From contig CALMZX010000114.1 in assembly GCA_937870685.1 (NCBI GenBank), positions 1-64,000 of the forward strand: a stretch of 64,000 bases of DNA. The letters are read 5' to 3'. Positions within the stretch are counted from its first letter, which is position 1. Each line of letters begins with the position of its first letter. The stretch comes from an uncultured Alphaproteobacteria bacterium. Its GTDB lineage: Bacteria > Pseudomonadota > Alphaproteobacteria > Rhizobiales > Aestuariivirgaceae. The position numbers were made by a program, and so were the translations under genes. Shown one piece after another: positions 1 to 9,177 of the stretch. The notes beneath the pieces were generated by a model. That model did no database searches. It saw nothing but the letters and a program-made list of their open reading frames with translations, and had not been told where the DNA came from.

Positions 1-1
1 G

Positions 2-598
2 CACCGGGCCTTGCAGGACAAGGGCATCGAAGTGTCGATCTGGCGCATCCACCGCCGCATCGGCATGTCGGGCGATCTCTTCACCGCCGCCCTGTCGCGC
101 GAACTGGGCCACGACATCACCGAAGACCTGCGCCGCGAACTGAGTGACCTGCACGCCCACCACTACAACACCCGCACCACGGGCACGGTGGCCCTGCCCG
201 GCGCACGCGAATTGCTGAAGCACCTCACCGAAAACGAAATCCCGTGGGGCATCGCCACCTCTGGCCGCATGCGCACCGCAGGCCCCGTGCTGGAAGCGCT
301 GGGCGTCGATCCCGCCAAGCATGTGGTCATCACCCGCGATCTCGTGCGCTATGCCAAGCCCGACCCCGACCTGTTCATTGCCTGCGCCGAAAAGCTCGGC
401 ATGAACATCGCCCACGCCTGCGTGGTGGGTGACGCGGTCTGGGACATGCTGGCCTCGCGCCGCGCCGGTGCCCTTGGCATCGGCCTCCTCTCCGGCGGCT
501 ATTCCACAGGCGAACTGGAACGCGCCGGCGCCTACCGCGTCTACGAAGACCCGGCTGACCTGCTCAGGCACATCGATGAAGTGGGCGGGCGGCGCTGA
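2..598 (+). CDS. HAD-family hydrolase (5' end outside window)
   Basis: This is the C-terminal 198 residues of a haloacid-dehalogenase-superfamily phosphatase. The frame is open to the window edge, so the start and the nucleophile motif I lie upstream. Visible motifs are motif II in GIATSGRM, the motif III lysine in YAKPDPDLF, and the motif IV acidic pair in VVGDAVWDMLASRRAG. The spacing fits the phosphoglycolate-phosphatase/beta-phosphoglucomutase type, which has an alpha-helical cap after motif I (the WRIHRRIGMSG region). The substrate cannot be told from the sequence. The next two genes point the other way, so this gene ends a forward unit. Confidence 0.85.
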   Translation, partial: HRALQDKGIEVSIWRIHRRIGMSGDLFTAALSRELGHDITEDLRRELSDLHAHHYNTRTTGTVALPGARELLKHLTENEIPWGIATSGRMRTAGPVLEALGVDPAKHVVITRDLVRYAKPDPDLFIACAEKLGMNIAHACVVGDAVWDMLASRRAGALGIGLLSGGYSTGELERAGAYRVYEDPADLLRHIDEVGGRR

Positions 599-616
599 CA
601 GCCGCCCAAGCACCGG

Positions 617-1042
617 TCACTGCCAGTTGTGGGGATTGTCCTTGTCTGCCTTTTCCTCGGCAGCATGGGCACAGAACGTGTCTTTCTTCATCGCGCCCTC
701 CGCCAGGAACAGCCCGTTCGCCGTGCCCAACTGGAACATGACCGCCGTGAGGCGTTGCACCTGCTCTTCCTCACTGAGGGCGCTTCCGCCGGTCACCACC
801 GCGGCAACGCTTGCCGCGAACTTCTTTTCGTCCAGCTTGATGCCGTCACACAGGCGCGCCACTGCGGACTCATAGGCGAGAATGTTGAGGCCCGACACCT
901 GCGCAGGCGACAGCACGCCCTCGTTGTCCTCGACAGCTGCCTTCCATGCATCGTCAAGCCGGTGGTCATCATCGGCGCCCTGCGCCACGCCTGAAACAGC
1001 AAGGAGGGCAAGGGCCGCGAGGCCCATGGTCATGTTCTTCAT
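617..1042 (-). CDS. Small exported protein of unknown function
   Basis: This encodes 141 residues. The N-terminus MKNMTMGLAALALLAVSGVAQGAD is a clear Sec signal peptide with likely cleavage after AQGA, so the product is probably periplasmic. The mature part is helical and acidic with two cysteines, one in ARLCDG and one in TFCAHA, which could form a disulfide. I recognise no family. It starts 3 bp after the stop of the preceding small exported gene, so the two are probably cotranscribed. Confidence 0.7.
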   Translation of the reverse strand: MKNMTMGLAALALLAVSGVAQGADDDHRLDDAWKAAVEDNEGVLSPAQVSGLNILAYESAVARLCDGIKLDEKKFAASVAAVVTGGSALSEEEQVQRLTAVMFQLGTANGLFLAEGAMKKDTFCAHAAEEKADKDNPHNWQ

Positions 1043-1045
1043 GGT

Positions 1046-1390
1046 TTACTCTCCATCGGCGAATTGCATGCGCGTCCACTTGGCCGAAAAATGGCCATTG
1101 GCCTTGTAACAGGCCACCTGGGCGCGATAGCAGGTGATGCCGGCTGCGGGCGAATAGACGTTGTTCCAGTACGTGTCATACCCATTGTCCGGATAGGGCT
1201 CGTAGCTGTCATAGTACATCCGCTTGTGATGCTTGTGGTGTCGCGACGCAGCGGCCACAATGGCCGCACCGACGAGACCCGCCGCAATGGCATCTGCCGT
1301 CTTTCCGGCATGGCTCGGTGAATGCAAGGGCGGCAATGCGAGCAGTCCAAAAGACAACATGCATGCCAGGCCGGTTCTGGAGAACTTCAT
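1046..1390 (-). CDS. Small exported protein, His/Tyr-rich, unknown function
   Basis: This encodes 114 residues. The start is set at MKFSRTGLACMLSFG because the signal peptide begins there; the frame stays open for 27 bases upstream. A glycine/alanine-rich hydrophobic stretch (AIAAGLVGAAIVAAAS) is followed by a basic HHKHHKR cluster and a Tyr-rich segment. The end holds the cysteine motif CYRAQVACYKANGHFSAKWT, which resembles short uncharacterised exported proteins of Rhizobiales. It is first of a two-gene unit with the adjoining exported protein. Function unknown. Confidence 0.65.
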   Translation of the reverse strand: MKFSRTGLACMLSFGLLALPPLHSPSHAGKTADAIAAGLVGAAIVAAASRHHKHHKRMYYDSYEPYPDNGYDTYWNNVYSPAAGITCYRAQVACYKANGHFSAKWTRMQFADGE

Positions 1391-1526
1391 CTGCAACTCC
1401 CGGAGTGAGTAAACCACAACCGAAAGCTAGGCGGCTTTCAAAACATCAACAAGTGCAATCTTAAATATTCTGCGTCACGGCGCATTCTCTCGAAACTCCG
1501 CGAACAGCAAGGCTTCGCTCCTTCAC

Positions 1527-2567
1527 TCACCCCTCACCCAGCGCATGCGCCACCACCTTGCGCATGACGGTGGGCAGCGCTTCCGTGTGAAGCTGCTCGC
1601 GCCCCACCCAACGCGCGCCGGCGAGTGACACTTCATCCAACTCCGCCACCCACACCGTGAGTTCCAGATGGAAATGCGTGAAGGTGTGCGTGACCTTTCC
1701 CGCTGTCTTGCGCCAGTTGGCCGGGAACGGGAAGGCGGCGTCCGGCAGTTTCGCTGCCCAGTCTCCCGATGGCACTTCCATCATGCCGCCGAGCAGGCCC
1801 TTTTCGGGCCGCCGCCGCAGCAGCACCGCGCCATCGGGCCGCGTGATCCAGTAGGCGTGACCGCGCCGGGTGGGCACGGGCTTCTTTGCGGCCTTGCGTG
1901 GCAGTTCAGCCGCGATGCCACGGGCGCGCGCCACGCAATCCTCCGTCCACGGACAAATCAGGCAATTGGGCGACTTCGGCGTGCACAGCGTGGCGCCCAG
2001 GTCCATCATGGCTTGTGCGAAATCCCCGGCACGCCTGAGCGGCACCAGACTTTGCGCCCGCGCACGGATCAGCGGCTTTGAGTCAGGCAGCGGCTCTTCG
2101 ATACAATAGTAGCGTGAGATCACCCGCTCCACATTGCCATCAACGGCCGCATGCGGCTGGTCGAAGGCAATCGCGGCAATCGCCGCCGCCGTGTAGGGCC
2201 CGATGCCCGGCAAGGCCAGCAGGGCGTCAATCTCCGCCGGAAAACGCCCGCCATGCCTGTCCACAACGGCCCGTGCACAGGCGTGGAGATTGCGTGCCCG
2301 CGCGTAATAGCCAAGCCCGGCCCAGGCCCTGAGCACATCATCCAGTTCCGCCGCCGCCAGCGCCTCCACCGTCGGCCACAGCGCCACGAAGTTGCGGAAA
2401 TAGTCGCGCACGGCGGCAACCGTGGTCTGCTGCAACATGATTTCCGAGAGCCAGACGAAATAGGGTTCCTGCCGCGCGCCCGTGGCGTGGCCCTTCACCC
2501 GCCACGGCAGGTCGCGGCCATGTGCATCGTACCAGGCGAGCAAACGCCCTGCCTGATCCAGCCCCAT
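1527..2567 (-). CDS. mutY: A/G-specific adenine glycosylase MutY
   Basis: MutY removes adenine mispaired with 8-oxoguanine in base-excision repair. The 346-residue product has the catalytic Glu segment LSEIMLQQTTV, the helix-hairpin-helix LPGIGPYTAAAI followed by the catalytic Asp in VDGNVERV, and a 4Fe-4S cluster loop C-x6-C-x2-C-x5-C (CTPKSPNCLICPWTEDC). A C-terminal NUDIX-like 8-oxoG recognition domain ends in THTFTHFHL. The start at 2567 follows a good ribosome site (AGAGGGG); an ATG at 2588 is an alternative with no clear site. The gene is divergent from the DUF721 gene, an arrangement common in Rhizobiales. Confidence 0.95.
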   Translation of the reverse strand: MGLDQAGRLLAWYDAHGRDLPWRVKGHATGARQEPYFVWLSEIMLQQTTVAAVRDYFRNFVALWPTVEALAAAELDDVLRAWAGLGYYARARNLHACARAVVDRHGGRFPAEIDALLALPGIGPYTAAAIAAIAFDQPHAAVDGNVERVISRYYCIEEPLPDSKPLIRARAQSLVPLRRAGDFAQAMMDLGATLCTPKSPNCLICPWTEDCVARARGIAAELPRKAAKKPVPTRRGHAYWITRPDGAVLLRRRPEKGLLGGMMEVPSGDWAAKLPDAAFPFPANWRKTAGKVTHTFTHFHLELTVWVAELDEVSLAGARWVGREQLHTEALPTVMRKVVAHALGEG

Positions 2568-2636
2568 TTTCAGCCCCTCTTCCGCCATGGTTTGCGCTAT
2601 GATTCCAATCCAGTACCCACGGCGCACTCTGGCACA

Positions 2637-3110
2637 ATGGAAACCCTCGACAAACACTTCCGCACCCTCACCAAGGCCGCGTTTGAAAAGCACGGCTTCC
2701 AGAGTGCCGACCTGTTGAGCCACTGGCCGGACATTGTGGGTGGCGAAACCGCGGCGCTGTGTACGCCTGAACGCATCACCTGGACGAGGCCGAAGGAGAA
2801 GAGTGAAACACCCTCCGGCACCCTGACGCTCAAGTCCGCCCCCGGCCGCGCCCTCGATGTGCAGTACAAGGCAGAAAGCCTGCGCGAACGCATCAACGCC
2901 TATCTCGGCTATGCAGGCATCGGCAAGATCAAGGTGCTGCCCGGCGGCATGGACAGGCCCGTTGCGCCTGCGCCCGCACCCGCCACCACAGCGGAAACCC
3001 CGCCACCTGCCGCCATGACAGACCTCGAAGACGATTCCCTGAGGCAGGCACTGACCCGCCTAAGACAAGGAATTCTCAGCGAAAAATCACGTTCTCCACA
3101 GGGGCATTAG
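2637..3110 (+). CDS. DUF721 / DciA-like protein
   Basis: This 157-residue protein has the DUF721 core (WPDIVGGETAALCTPERITW, then LTLKSAPGRALDVQYKAESLRERINAYLGYAGIGKIKVL), followed by a Pro/Ala-rich linker and a short charged tail. DUF721 includes DciA, the ancestral bacterial helicase loader that interacts with replicative helicase DnaB, so a replication role is plausible by family membership. The ATG at 2637 is chosen because the family homology begins there; the frame is open far upstream only as a shadow of mutY. It leads the run to the dsbA-like gene and smc. Confidence 0.82.
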   Translation: METLDKHFRTLTKAAFEKHGFQSADLLSHWPDIVGGETAALCTPERITWTRPKEKSETPSGTLTLKSAPGRALDVQYKAESLRERINAYLGYAGIGKIKVLPGGMDRPVAPAPAPATTAETPPPAAMTDLEDDSLRQALTRLRQGILSEKSRSPQGH

Positions 3111-3150
3111 GGCCATGGCCTCTGCCCGCAACATCAAGTAGGAAAGTCCC

Positions 3151-3789
3151 ATGACCAACATGTCCCGCCGTCTTCTCCTGGGCTCGGCTGCCGCTGCTGC
3201 CCTTCTCCCTGTCAGCGCCCTGGCGCAGGACGCCCCCGATCTTTCAAAGCTGGCCGAACCGCCCGCCCATGGCGAGATCGTGGAGGGTGCTGACACGGCC
3301 AAGGTCACCATTATCGAATACGCCTCCGCCAGTTGCCCCCATTGCGCCGACTTCGCCATGAACACCTATCCGGCGCTGAAGAAGGACTACATCGACACCG
3401 GCAAGGTGCGCTTCATCTTCCGCGAATTCCCGCACAATGACGCAGGCCTCGGCGGCTTCATGGTGGCGCGCTGCGCGCCGCCGGACAAATACCGCGCCAT
3501 GGTGGACGCGATGTTCAAGACGCAGGCCACCTGGATGCCCAACCCGCTGGAAGGCCTGAAGGCCATTGCGCGTGAGGCCGGCATGACCGAACAGGCCTTC
3601 AACGACTGTATCAAGAATGTCGACATCGCCAAGAAGATCCTCGAAGAGCGCAAGCGCGCCGAAGGCTTTGGCGTCACCGGCATTCCCACAATCTTCATCA
3701 AGGGTGCCAGCGAGCCGGGCTTCAAGCGCTTTGAAGGCGAAACCTCCATCGAAGGCCTGAAGGCCGTGATCGACCCGCTGCTCGGCTGA
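3151..3789 (+). CDS. DsbA-family thiol:disulfide protein
   Basis: This encodes a 212-residue exported thioredoxin-fold protein. A signal peptide with a twin arginine (MSRRLLLGSAAAAALLPVSALAQ) precedes the fold. The redox motif CPHC lies in YASASCPHCADF, and the cis-proline loop is GVTGIPTIF. The helical insertion between these marks the DsbA/DSBA-oxidoreductase family (thioredoxin_4), which oxidises or isomerises periplasmic thiols. A ribosome site AGGAAAG precedes the ATG. It sits between the DUF721 gene and smc, as in many Rhizobiales. The physiological substrate is unknown. Confidence 0.9.
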   Translation: MTNMSRRLLLGSAAAAALLPVSALAQDAPDLSKLAEPPAHGEIVEGADTAKVTIIEYASASCPHCADFAMNTYPALKKDYIDTGKVRFIFREFPHNDAGLGGFMVARCAPPDKYRAMVDAMFKTQATWMPNPLEGLKAIAREAGMTEQAFNDCIKNVDIAKKILEERKRAEGFGVTGIPTIFIKGASEPGFKRFEGETSIEGLKAVIDPLLG

Positions 3790-3839
3790 GGCGGCGGGCT
3801 GTCAGTAAAGTACTGTCTGTTTAAGGGAACGGGGCAATC

Positions 3840-6800
3840 ATGAAGTTCGCGCGGCTGAGGCTCACTGGCTTCAAGTCATTCGTGGAGCCGACGGAACTGG
3901 TCATCGAGCCGGGGCTGACCGGCATCGTCGGCCCGAACGGCTGCGGCAAATCCAACCTGCTGGAAGCCCTGCGCTGGGCCATGGGTGAGAACTCATACAA
4001 GTCCATGCGCGCCTCCGGCATGGAGGACGTGATCTTCTCAGGCACCACCCAGCGCCCCGCCCGCAACATGGCGGAAGTGCTGATCACGCTCGGCAACGAG
4101 GACCGCTCGGCCCCGCCTGCCTTCAATGACAGCGAAGTGCTGGAAGTAAGCCGCGCCATCGTGCGCGACGATGGCTCGACCTACCGCATCAACGGCCGCG
4201 AGGTGCGCGCCCGCGACGTGCAGCTGCTCTTCGCCGATGCCTCCACCGGCTCGCGCTCGCCAGCCCTCGTGCGGCAGGGACAGATCGCCGAGATCATCAA
4301 TGCCAAGCCACAGGCCCGCCGCCTCATCCTCGAAGAGGCCGCAGGCATCACCGGCCTGCACACCCGCCGCCACGAGGCCGAACTCAAGCTCAAGGCCGCC
4401 GAACAGAATCTCGCCCGCCTTGATGACGTGACGGCGCAATTGGAAAGCCAGCTGAACAGCCTGAAGCGCCAGGCGCGGCAGGCCCAGAAATACAAGCAGG
4501 TATCCGCCGAAATCCGCAAGCTGGAAGCCGCAGGCCTGTTCGTGGCCTGGCGCGATGCCGCCGCCGAAGTGGAACGCGACACCGGCCTTCTGGAAGAGGC
4601 CACCCGGCTTCTGGCCGAGCACACCCGCGCTGCTTCCGAACGCCTGCGCGGACGCGACGAACTGGGCGACACCTTGCCGGGCCTGCGCGAACAGGAAACC
4701 ATCCGCGCTGCTGTGCTCCAGCGACTGACGCTTGAACGCGCCACCCTCGACGATGAGGAAAAGCGCGTCGAAACCCGCATCCATGAACTGAAGCAGCGCC
4801 AGTCCCAGACCCGCGCCGACGTGGCCCGCGAGGAAGGCCTGCTCTCCGACACTGATGGCGTGATCGCCCGCCTCGCCAGTGAAGGCGAAGAGCTGCAAGC
4901 CTCATTCGGTGCCGATGCCGAGCGCCGCAGCGAAGCCGCCGCCGCCATGCAGGCCGCCGCCGACGCGCTGGCCCGCGCCCAGGAAGCCGCCGACGAAGCC
5001 GGCCGCAAACTCGCCGATCTCGCCGCCCAGCGCAGCGCCATGGAGCGCAGCCTGAATGAACAGCAGGGCCGTCTGGCCCGCCTCGACAGCGAATTGCAGT
5101 CCATCGCATCGCGCAAGGCCAACCTCATCGCCCAGTTGGGTGATGTGGGAGATGGCGTGGCGCTTGGCTCTGCCGTGGAAGCCGCTGTTGCCGCCGCAGC
5201 CTCTGCCGAGACCGACGCCAATGGCGCGGAAGCCGGATTGCGCGCCGCCCGCGCCAGCGAAGCCGAGAAGCGCACCGCCCATGACGAGGCCCGCCGCAAG
5301 GCCGACCGCCTCGCCACGGAAGTCCGTACACTGACGAACTTCCTGAAGAACGATGCCAACGGCCTGTGGCCCGCCGTGGTCGATGCCCTGAACGTCGAAC
5401 CCGGATACGAGACCGCACTCGCCGCCGCGCTTGGTGACGACATTGAAGCCTCGTCCGACGAAGGCGCTCCCGTCCATTGGCGCACCCTGCAGCAGCTGGG
5501 CGACATTCCGCCCTTACCGGGAGACGCGACACCGCTCTCGCGCCATGTGGAAGCCCCGCCTGCCCTCTGGCGCACCCTCTCGCATGTGGGCGTGGTCTCG
5601 CGCAGCGTGGGTGCGGCCGTGCAGCCGCAACTGAAGCCCGGCCAGCGCCTCGTCTCGCGCGAGGGCGATGTCTGGCGCTGGGACGGTTTCGTCGCCGCCG
5701 CCGAAGCACCAAGTGCCGCCGCCAAGCGCCTTGCCGAACGCAACCGCCTCGTCTCCCTTGAGGCAGAGATGAAGGACGCGCAGGCTGCTGCCGATGCGGC
5801 CCGCGCCGAACATGAAGAGGCCCGCACCGCTGTCGAAGCCGGGGTGAAGGCCGAACGCGAACGCCGCGAAGCCTGGCGCGCCGCCACCTCCGCCCTCGAT
5901 GTGGCCCGCCGCGCCCTGCAGATGCACGAGCGCAAGCTCGCAGAGCAGACGGCCCAGACCAGCGCGCTCGACGAAGCCCACCGCCGCACCGAGGCGCAGC
6001 GCGCCGAAGTGACGGGTGGCCTTGAAGCGGCCCGCGCCGAGTTTGCAGGCCTTCCTGCCATTGACGGCTTGCAGGCGGAAGCCGCTGCCTTGCGCGATGT
6101 GCTGAACCGCGAACGCACCACCTATGGCGAGGCCCGCGCCCGCCATGACGGCCTGGAACGTGAAGCCCGCCTGCGCAGCGACCGCCTCAAGGCCATTGCG
6201 CAGGAAACCGAACAGTGGCGCGCCCGCGCCGCCAAGGCCCGCGAACAGGTGGAGACCCTCTCCACCCGCCTCGCCGAAACTGAAGCAGGCCTTTCGGACA
6301 TGGCGGCCATGCCGCAGCAACTGGCTGACCGCCGCTTCAAGCTGATGAACATGCTGAGCGAGGCCGAGCGCGACCGCAAGGCCGCTGCCGACGCCTTGCA
6401 GGAGTCCGAGAACGCCGTCCGCGAAGCCGACAAGGCCCTGCGCGAGGCGCAGGAACTGGCTGCCACCTCACGCGAGGATCACGCCCGCCTCGGGGCACGG
6501 CTTGAGGCCTCGAAGCAGCGCCAGGACCATTGCCAGGCCCGCATCGCCGAAACCCTGAATTGCCCGCCCGCTGAAGTCTTGTCGGCGGCTGGCGTGGAAG
6601 CGGAAAAGCTGCCGCCCGCCGAAGAGATCGAGCGCAAGCTCGTCTCGCTGCGTGACGACCGTGAGCGCCTCGGTGCCGTCAACCTGCGCGCCGACGAGGA
6701 AGCCACCGCCGTTGCCGAACAACTCGACAAGATGAAGACCGAGAAGGACGAACTCGTCCAGGCCATTGCCAAGCTGCGCGGCGCCATTGGCTCGCTCAAC

Positions 6801-7298
6801 AAGGAAGGCCGCCAGCGCCTGCTGGACTCATTCGGCACCGTCAACGCCAAGTTCACCGAACTCTTCACTACGCTCTTCGGCGGGGGCGAGGCGGAACTTC
6901 AACTGATCGAGTCGGATGATCCGCTGGAAGCCGGCCTCGAAATCCTGGCGAAGCCGCCGGGCAAGAAGCCGACGACACTCTCACTGCTTTCCGGCGGCGA
7001 ACAGACGCTCACGGCCATGGCCCTGATCTTCGCGGTGTTCCTCACCAACCCTTCGCCCATCTGCGTGCTGGACGAAGTCGACGCGCCCTTGGACGATCAC
7101 AACGTCGAGCGCTTCTGCAACCTCTTGAACGCCATGCTGCAGCGGACCGAGACGCGCTTCCTCATCATCACCCACCACCCCCTCACCATGGCCCGCATGA
7201 ACCGCCTCTTCGGCGTCACCATGATGGAACGCGGCGTCTCGCAACTGGTCTCGGTGAACCTCGAAGAAGCGACAGAACTGGTGGCGGAAGCGGGCTGA
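3840..7298 (+). CDS. smc: Chromosome segregation ATPase SMC
   Basis: This 1152-residue protein is the core of bacterial condensin, which forms a homodimeric ring with ScpA/ScpB to compact and segregate chromosomes. The N-terminal Walker A is GPNGCGKSN (about residues 31-39). Long Ala/Glu/Arg-rich coiled coils flank a central hinge. The C-terminus carries the ABC signature LSGGEQTLTAMAL (about residue 1050), Walker B in PICVLDEVDAPLDD, and the H-loop ITHH. Length and order match the family. scpA and scpB are not in this window. Confidence 0.97.
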   Translation: MKFARLRLTGFKSFVEPTELVIEPGLTGIVGPNGCGKSNLLEALRWAMGENSYKSMRASGMEDVIFSGTTQRPARNMAEVLITLGNEDRSAPPAFNDSEVLEVSRAIVRDDGSTYRINGREVRARDVQLLFADASTGSRSPALVRQGQIAEIINAKPQARRLILEEAAGITGLHTRRHEAELKLKAAEQNLARLDDVTAQLESQLNSLKRQARQAQKYKQVSAEIRKLEAAGLFVAWRDAAAEVERDTGLLEEATRLLAEHTRAASERLRGRDELGDTLPGLREQETIRAAVLQRLTLERATLDDEEKRVETRIHELKQRQSQTRADVAREEGLLSDTDGVIARLASEGEELQASFGADAERRSEAAAAMQAAADALARAQEAADEAGRKLADLAAQRSAMERSLNEQQGRLARLDSELQSIASRKANLIAQLGDVGDGVALGSAVEAAVAAAASAETDANGAEAGLRAARASEAEKRTAHDEARRKADRLATEVRTLTNFLKNDANGLWPAVVDALNVEPGYETALAAALGDDIEASSDEGAPVHWRTLQQLGDIPPLPGDATPLSRHVEAPPALWRTLSHVGVVSRSVGAAVQPQLKPGQRLVSREGDVWRWDGFVAAAEAPSAAAKRLAERNRLVSLEAEMKDAQAAADAARAEHEEARTAVEAGVKAERERREAWRAATSALDVARRALQMHERKLAEQTAQTSALDEAHRRTEAQRAEVTGGLEAARAEFAGLPAIDGLQAEAAALRDVLNRERTTYGEARARHDGLEREARLRSDRLKAIAQETEQWRARAAKAREQVETLSTRLAETEAGLSDMAAMPQQLADRRFKLMNMLSEAERDRKAAADALQESENAVREADKALREAQELAATSREDHARLGARLEASKQRQDHCQARIAETLNCPPAEVLSAAGVEAEKLPPAEEIERKLVSLRDDRERLGAVNLRADEEATAVAEQLDKMKTEKDELVQAIAKLRGAIGSLNKEGRQRLLDSFGTVNAKFTELFTTLFGGGEAELQLIESDDPLEAGLEILAKPPGKKPTTLSLLSGGEQTLTAMALIFAVFLTNPSPICVLDEVDAPLDDHNVERFCNLLNAMLQRTETRFLIITHHPLTMARMNRLFGVTMMERGVSQLVSVNLEEATELVAEAG

Positions 7299-7302
7299 GC
7301 CG

Positions 7303-8133
7303 ATGAAGCAGGCGCTGCCGAAGCCGGTTCAGCGCTCGGCGCTCCGGCTGGCGCTTGGCCGCTTCTACTATGTCAACAGGCGCCGTCTCTCGTGGTACCT
7401 CACGTCAACGCGCTACGCCAGCACGCGGCAGAGTGGCCACCTGCCCCACATGCACATGCAGCACGGCACTCCCATGCTGCGCGAACTCTCCGGCGTGGAC
7501 ATGCAGCTCCAGCGCAACAAGATGGCGAGCCTCGAAATCGCTGCCCGCTGCATTGACGGGCTGGTCCTGAAGCCGGGCGAGACCTTTTCCTTCTGGCGCA
7601 TGGTCGGCAAGCCCACGGCGCGGCGCGGCTTCAAAACAGGTTTCGTGCTCAAGAACGGCAAGCTGGCGCAGGATATTGGCGGCGGACTGTGCCAGATGAC
7701 CAACCTCATCTACTGGATGACCATTCATACCGACCTTGAGGTGATGGAACGCTGGCGGCACGGCTTCGACGTCTTTCCCGATGCGGGACGCACCCAGCCT
7801 TTCGCCTCGGGTGCCACCTGCGCTTACAATTACATCGACCTGCAAATCCGGAACCCGACACAGGACACCTGGCAACTGAGCCTGTGGACCAAGAATGACT
7901 GGCTGCGCGGGGCCTGGCGCTGCTCGGCACCGCAGCGCCACCGCTATGAGGTCTTCGAGAAGAGCCACGAGATCAGGCCGGAATGGTGGGGCGGGTACTC
8001 GCGCCACAACGAACTCTGGCGCAACCGCCGCGATGCGGTTTCGGGCGAAGCGCTGGGCGAGGACTTCATCACCGCCAACCACGCCATCATGATGTATGAA
8101 CCGTTGCTGCCCCGACCGGAAACGTCCGCATGA
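7303..8133 (+). CDS. VanW-family protein
   Basis: This encodes 276 residues with the VanW core: LKPGETFSFWRMVGKPT, RGFKTGFVLKNGKLAQDIGGGLCQMTNLIYW, and a C-terminal segment on ligand-like aromatic residues. VanW was named from a glycopeptide-resistance cluster, but its biochemical role is unknown and most homologues are not resistance genes. It has no signal peptide. It lies 4 bp after smc and overlaps the next HAD gene by 4 bp (ATGA), so the three are probably translated from one transcript. Confidence 0.85.
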   Translation: MKQALPKPVQRSALRLALGRFYYVNRRRLSWYLTSTRYASTRQSGHLPHMHMQHGTPMLRELSGVDMQLQRNKMASLEIAARCIDGLVLKPGETFSFWRMVGKPTARRGFKTGFVLKNGKLAQDIGGGLCQMTNLIYWMTIHTDLEVMERWRHGFDVFPDAGRTQPFASGATCAYNYIDLQIRNPTQDTWQLSLWTKNDWLRGAWRCSAPQRHRYEVFEKSHEIRPEWWGGYSRHNELWRNRRDAVSGEALGEDFITANHAIMMYEPLLPRPETSA

Positions 8134-8726
8134 ACATTGTCTTCGACCTCGGCATGGTGCTGATTGAATGGGATCCGCGCCACCTCTACCGCAAAGTATT
8201 TGACGACGCGGGAAAGATGGAGTGGTTTCTCACCCACGTCTGCCACAACGAGTGGAACCTGGAGCAGGACCGGGGACGAAGGTGGGATGACGCCATTGCC
8301 GAAGCCACCAGCCGCCATCCCGCCATGGCCAGCGAAATCAGGCTCTTCCGTGAGCGCTGGATGGAGATGGTGCCCGGTGCCATTGCAGGCTCTGTCGCCA
8401 TCCTCGAAGACCTGCACAACAGGGGTGCCGCACTCTACGCCATCACCAACTGGAACGGCGAAACCTTCCGCGATACCCGTTCGCGCTTCGGCTTTCTCTC
8501 GCTGTTCCGCGACATCGTGGTCTCGGGCGACGAAGGCATCATCAAGCCCGACCCCGCCATTTTTGCACTGCTGTGCAGTCGCAATGACCTGAACGCACCG
8601 GAGTGCCTGTTCATTGATGACAGCCTGAAGAACGTGCGCGGAGCCGAGGCCGCAGGCTGGCAGGCTCACCATTTCACCTCGCCGGACGCCTTGCGCGCCG
8701 ATCTTCAGTCGCGCGACCTGCTCTGA
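8130..8726 (+). CDS. HAD-family hydrolase (YihX/dehalogenase type)
   Basis: This encodes a 198-residue HAD protein. Motif I is VFDLGMVLIEWDP, where the second Asp typical of phosphatases is replaced, as in YihX-like phosphatases and dehalogenases. Motif II lies in YAITNWN, the motif III lysine in GIIKPDPAIF, and motif IV in CLFIDDSLKNVRGAEAAGW. It overlaps the vanW-like gene by the ATGA junction. A strong hairpin about 30 bp after its stop probably ends this unit. The substrate cannot be inferred. Confidence 0.88.
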   Translation: MNIVFDLGMVLIEWDPRHLYRKVFDDAGKMEWFLTHVCHNEWNLEQDRGRRWDDAIAEATSRHPAMASEIRLFRERWMEMVPGAIAGSVAILEDLHNRGAALYAITNWNGETFRDTRSRFGFLSLFRDIVVSGDEGIIKPDPAIFALLCSRNDLNAPECLFIDDSLKNVRGAEAAGWQAHHFTSPDALRADLQSRDLL

Positions 8727-8756
8727 ACCTGTCGCAGCCTGCCGGAAGGCCGGTTT

Positions 8757-8782
8757 GCCCCCGTGTCTTGCGACACGGGGGC
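8757..8782. terminator. Perfect 11-bp hairpin after the smc-vanW-HAD unit
   Basis: The arms GCCCCCGTGTC and GACACGGGGGC pair perfectly across a TTGC loop. There is no T-run after either arm, so it is a GC-rich hairpin that could stop or protect transcripts rather than a textbook intrinsic terminator. Confidence 0.6.
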
Positions 8783-9177
8783 CCGTACACGAATGGGCCA
8801 CCGCCCATGTGGCGTGACGACCGGGGGGTTAATCACGCCAGCGAGGCAACGGCCCACATGTCCGACCCGGCGAACAGGTTGGTTGGTTCTGGGCCAATTC
8901 ACCTGCGCTGAGCCTCTCTCACATAGTGCAAAAACGTGGCAATTGGTCCAACTGGCCCATGCACCGAGACGACAGGTCGCGAAGTGGATTTTTGGCGCGA
9001 AGTGGCCGGTTTTGCCTGCGTTCCTGACACATCACGGAACGGCGATTTCGCCAGCGGGTGAACCAGACTGAAACAGGCCGCCTTTGGCGCCCGCATGTGC
9101 GGCTCCGGTGCCGGACCGTTGACAAAGCGGTCCGTTGCGGCGTCAAAGGGAAGGCCCGCCAACCGGGGAAGCAGACT
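8783..9177. other. Long non-coding leader upstream of the first LytTR gene
   Basis: I see no credible gene in this stretch. It contains a 10-bp direct repeat CGCGAAGTGG at 8978-8987 and 8996-9005, listed separately, and a ribosome site GGGGAAG just before the ATG at 9178. Local composition is somewhat less GC-rich than the genes. It is the likely promoter and control region of the downstream regulator. Confidence 0.5.
8978..9005. repeat. Direct repeat CGCGAAGTGG x2, possible regulator site
   Basis: Two identical 10-bp copies lie 18 bp apart start to start, each followed by a T-rich run, about 175 bp upstream of the first LytTR gene. LytTR proteins generally bind pairs of direct repeats of about 9 bp spaced roughly two helical turns apart. 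This pair is therefore a candidate autoregulatory site; that is inference only. Confidence 0.35.

Noticed and set aside
4181-6121. 646-codon open frame on the minus strand inside smc
   Set aside because: A shadow of high-GC coiled-coil coding; the composition is Ala/Ser/Arg low-complexity with no domain, and smc is certain on the other strand.
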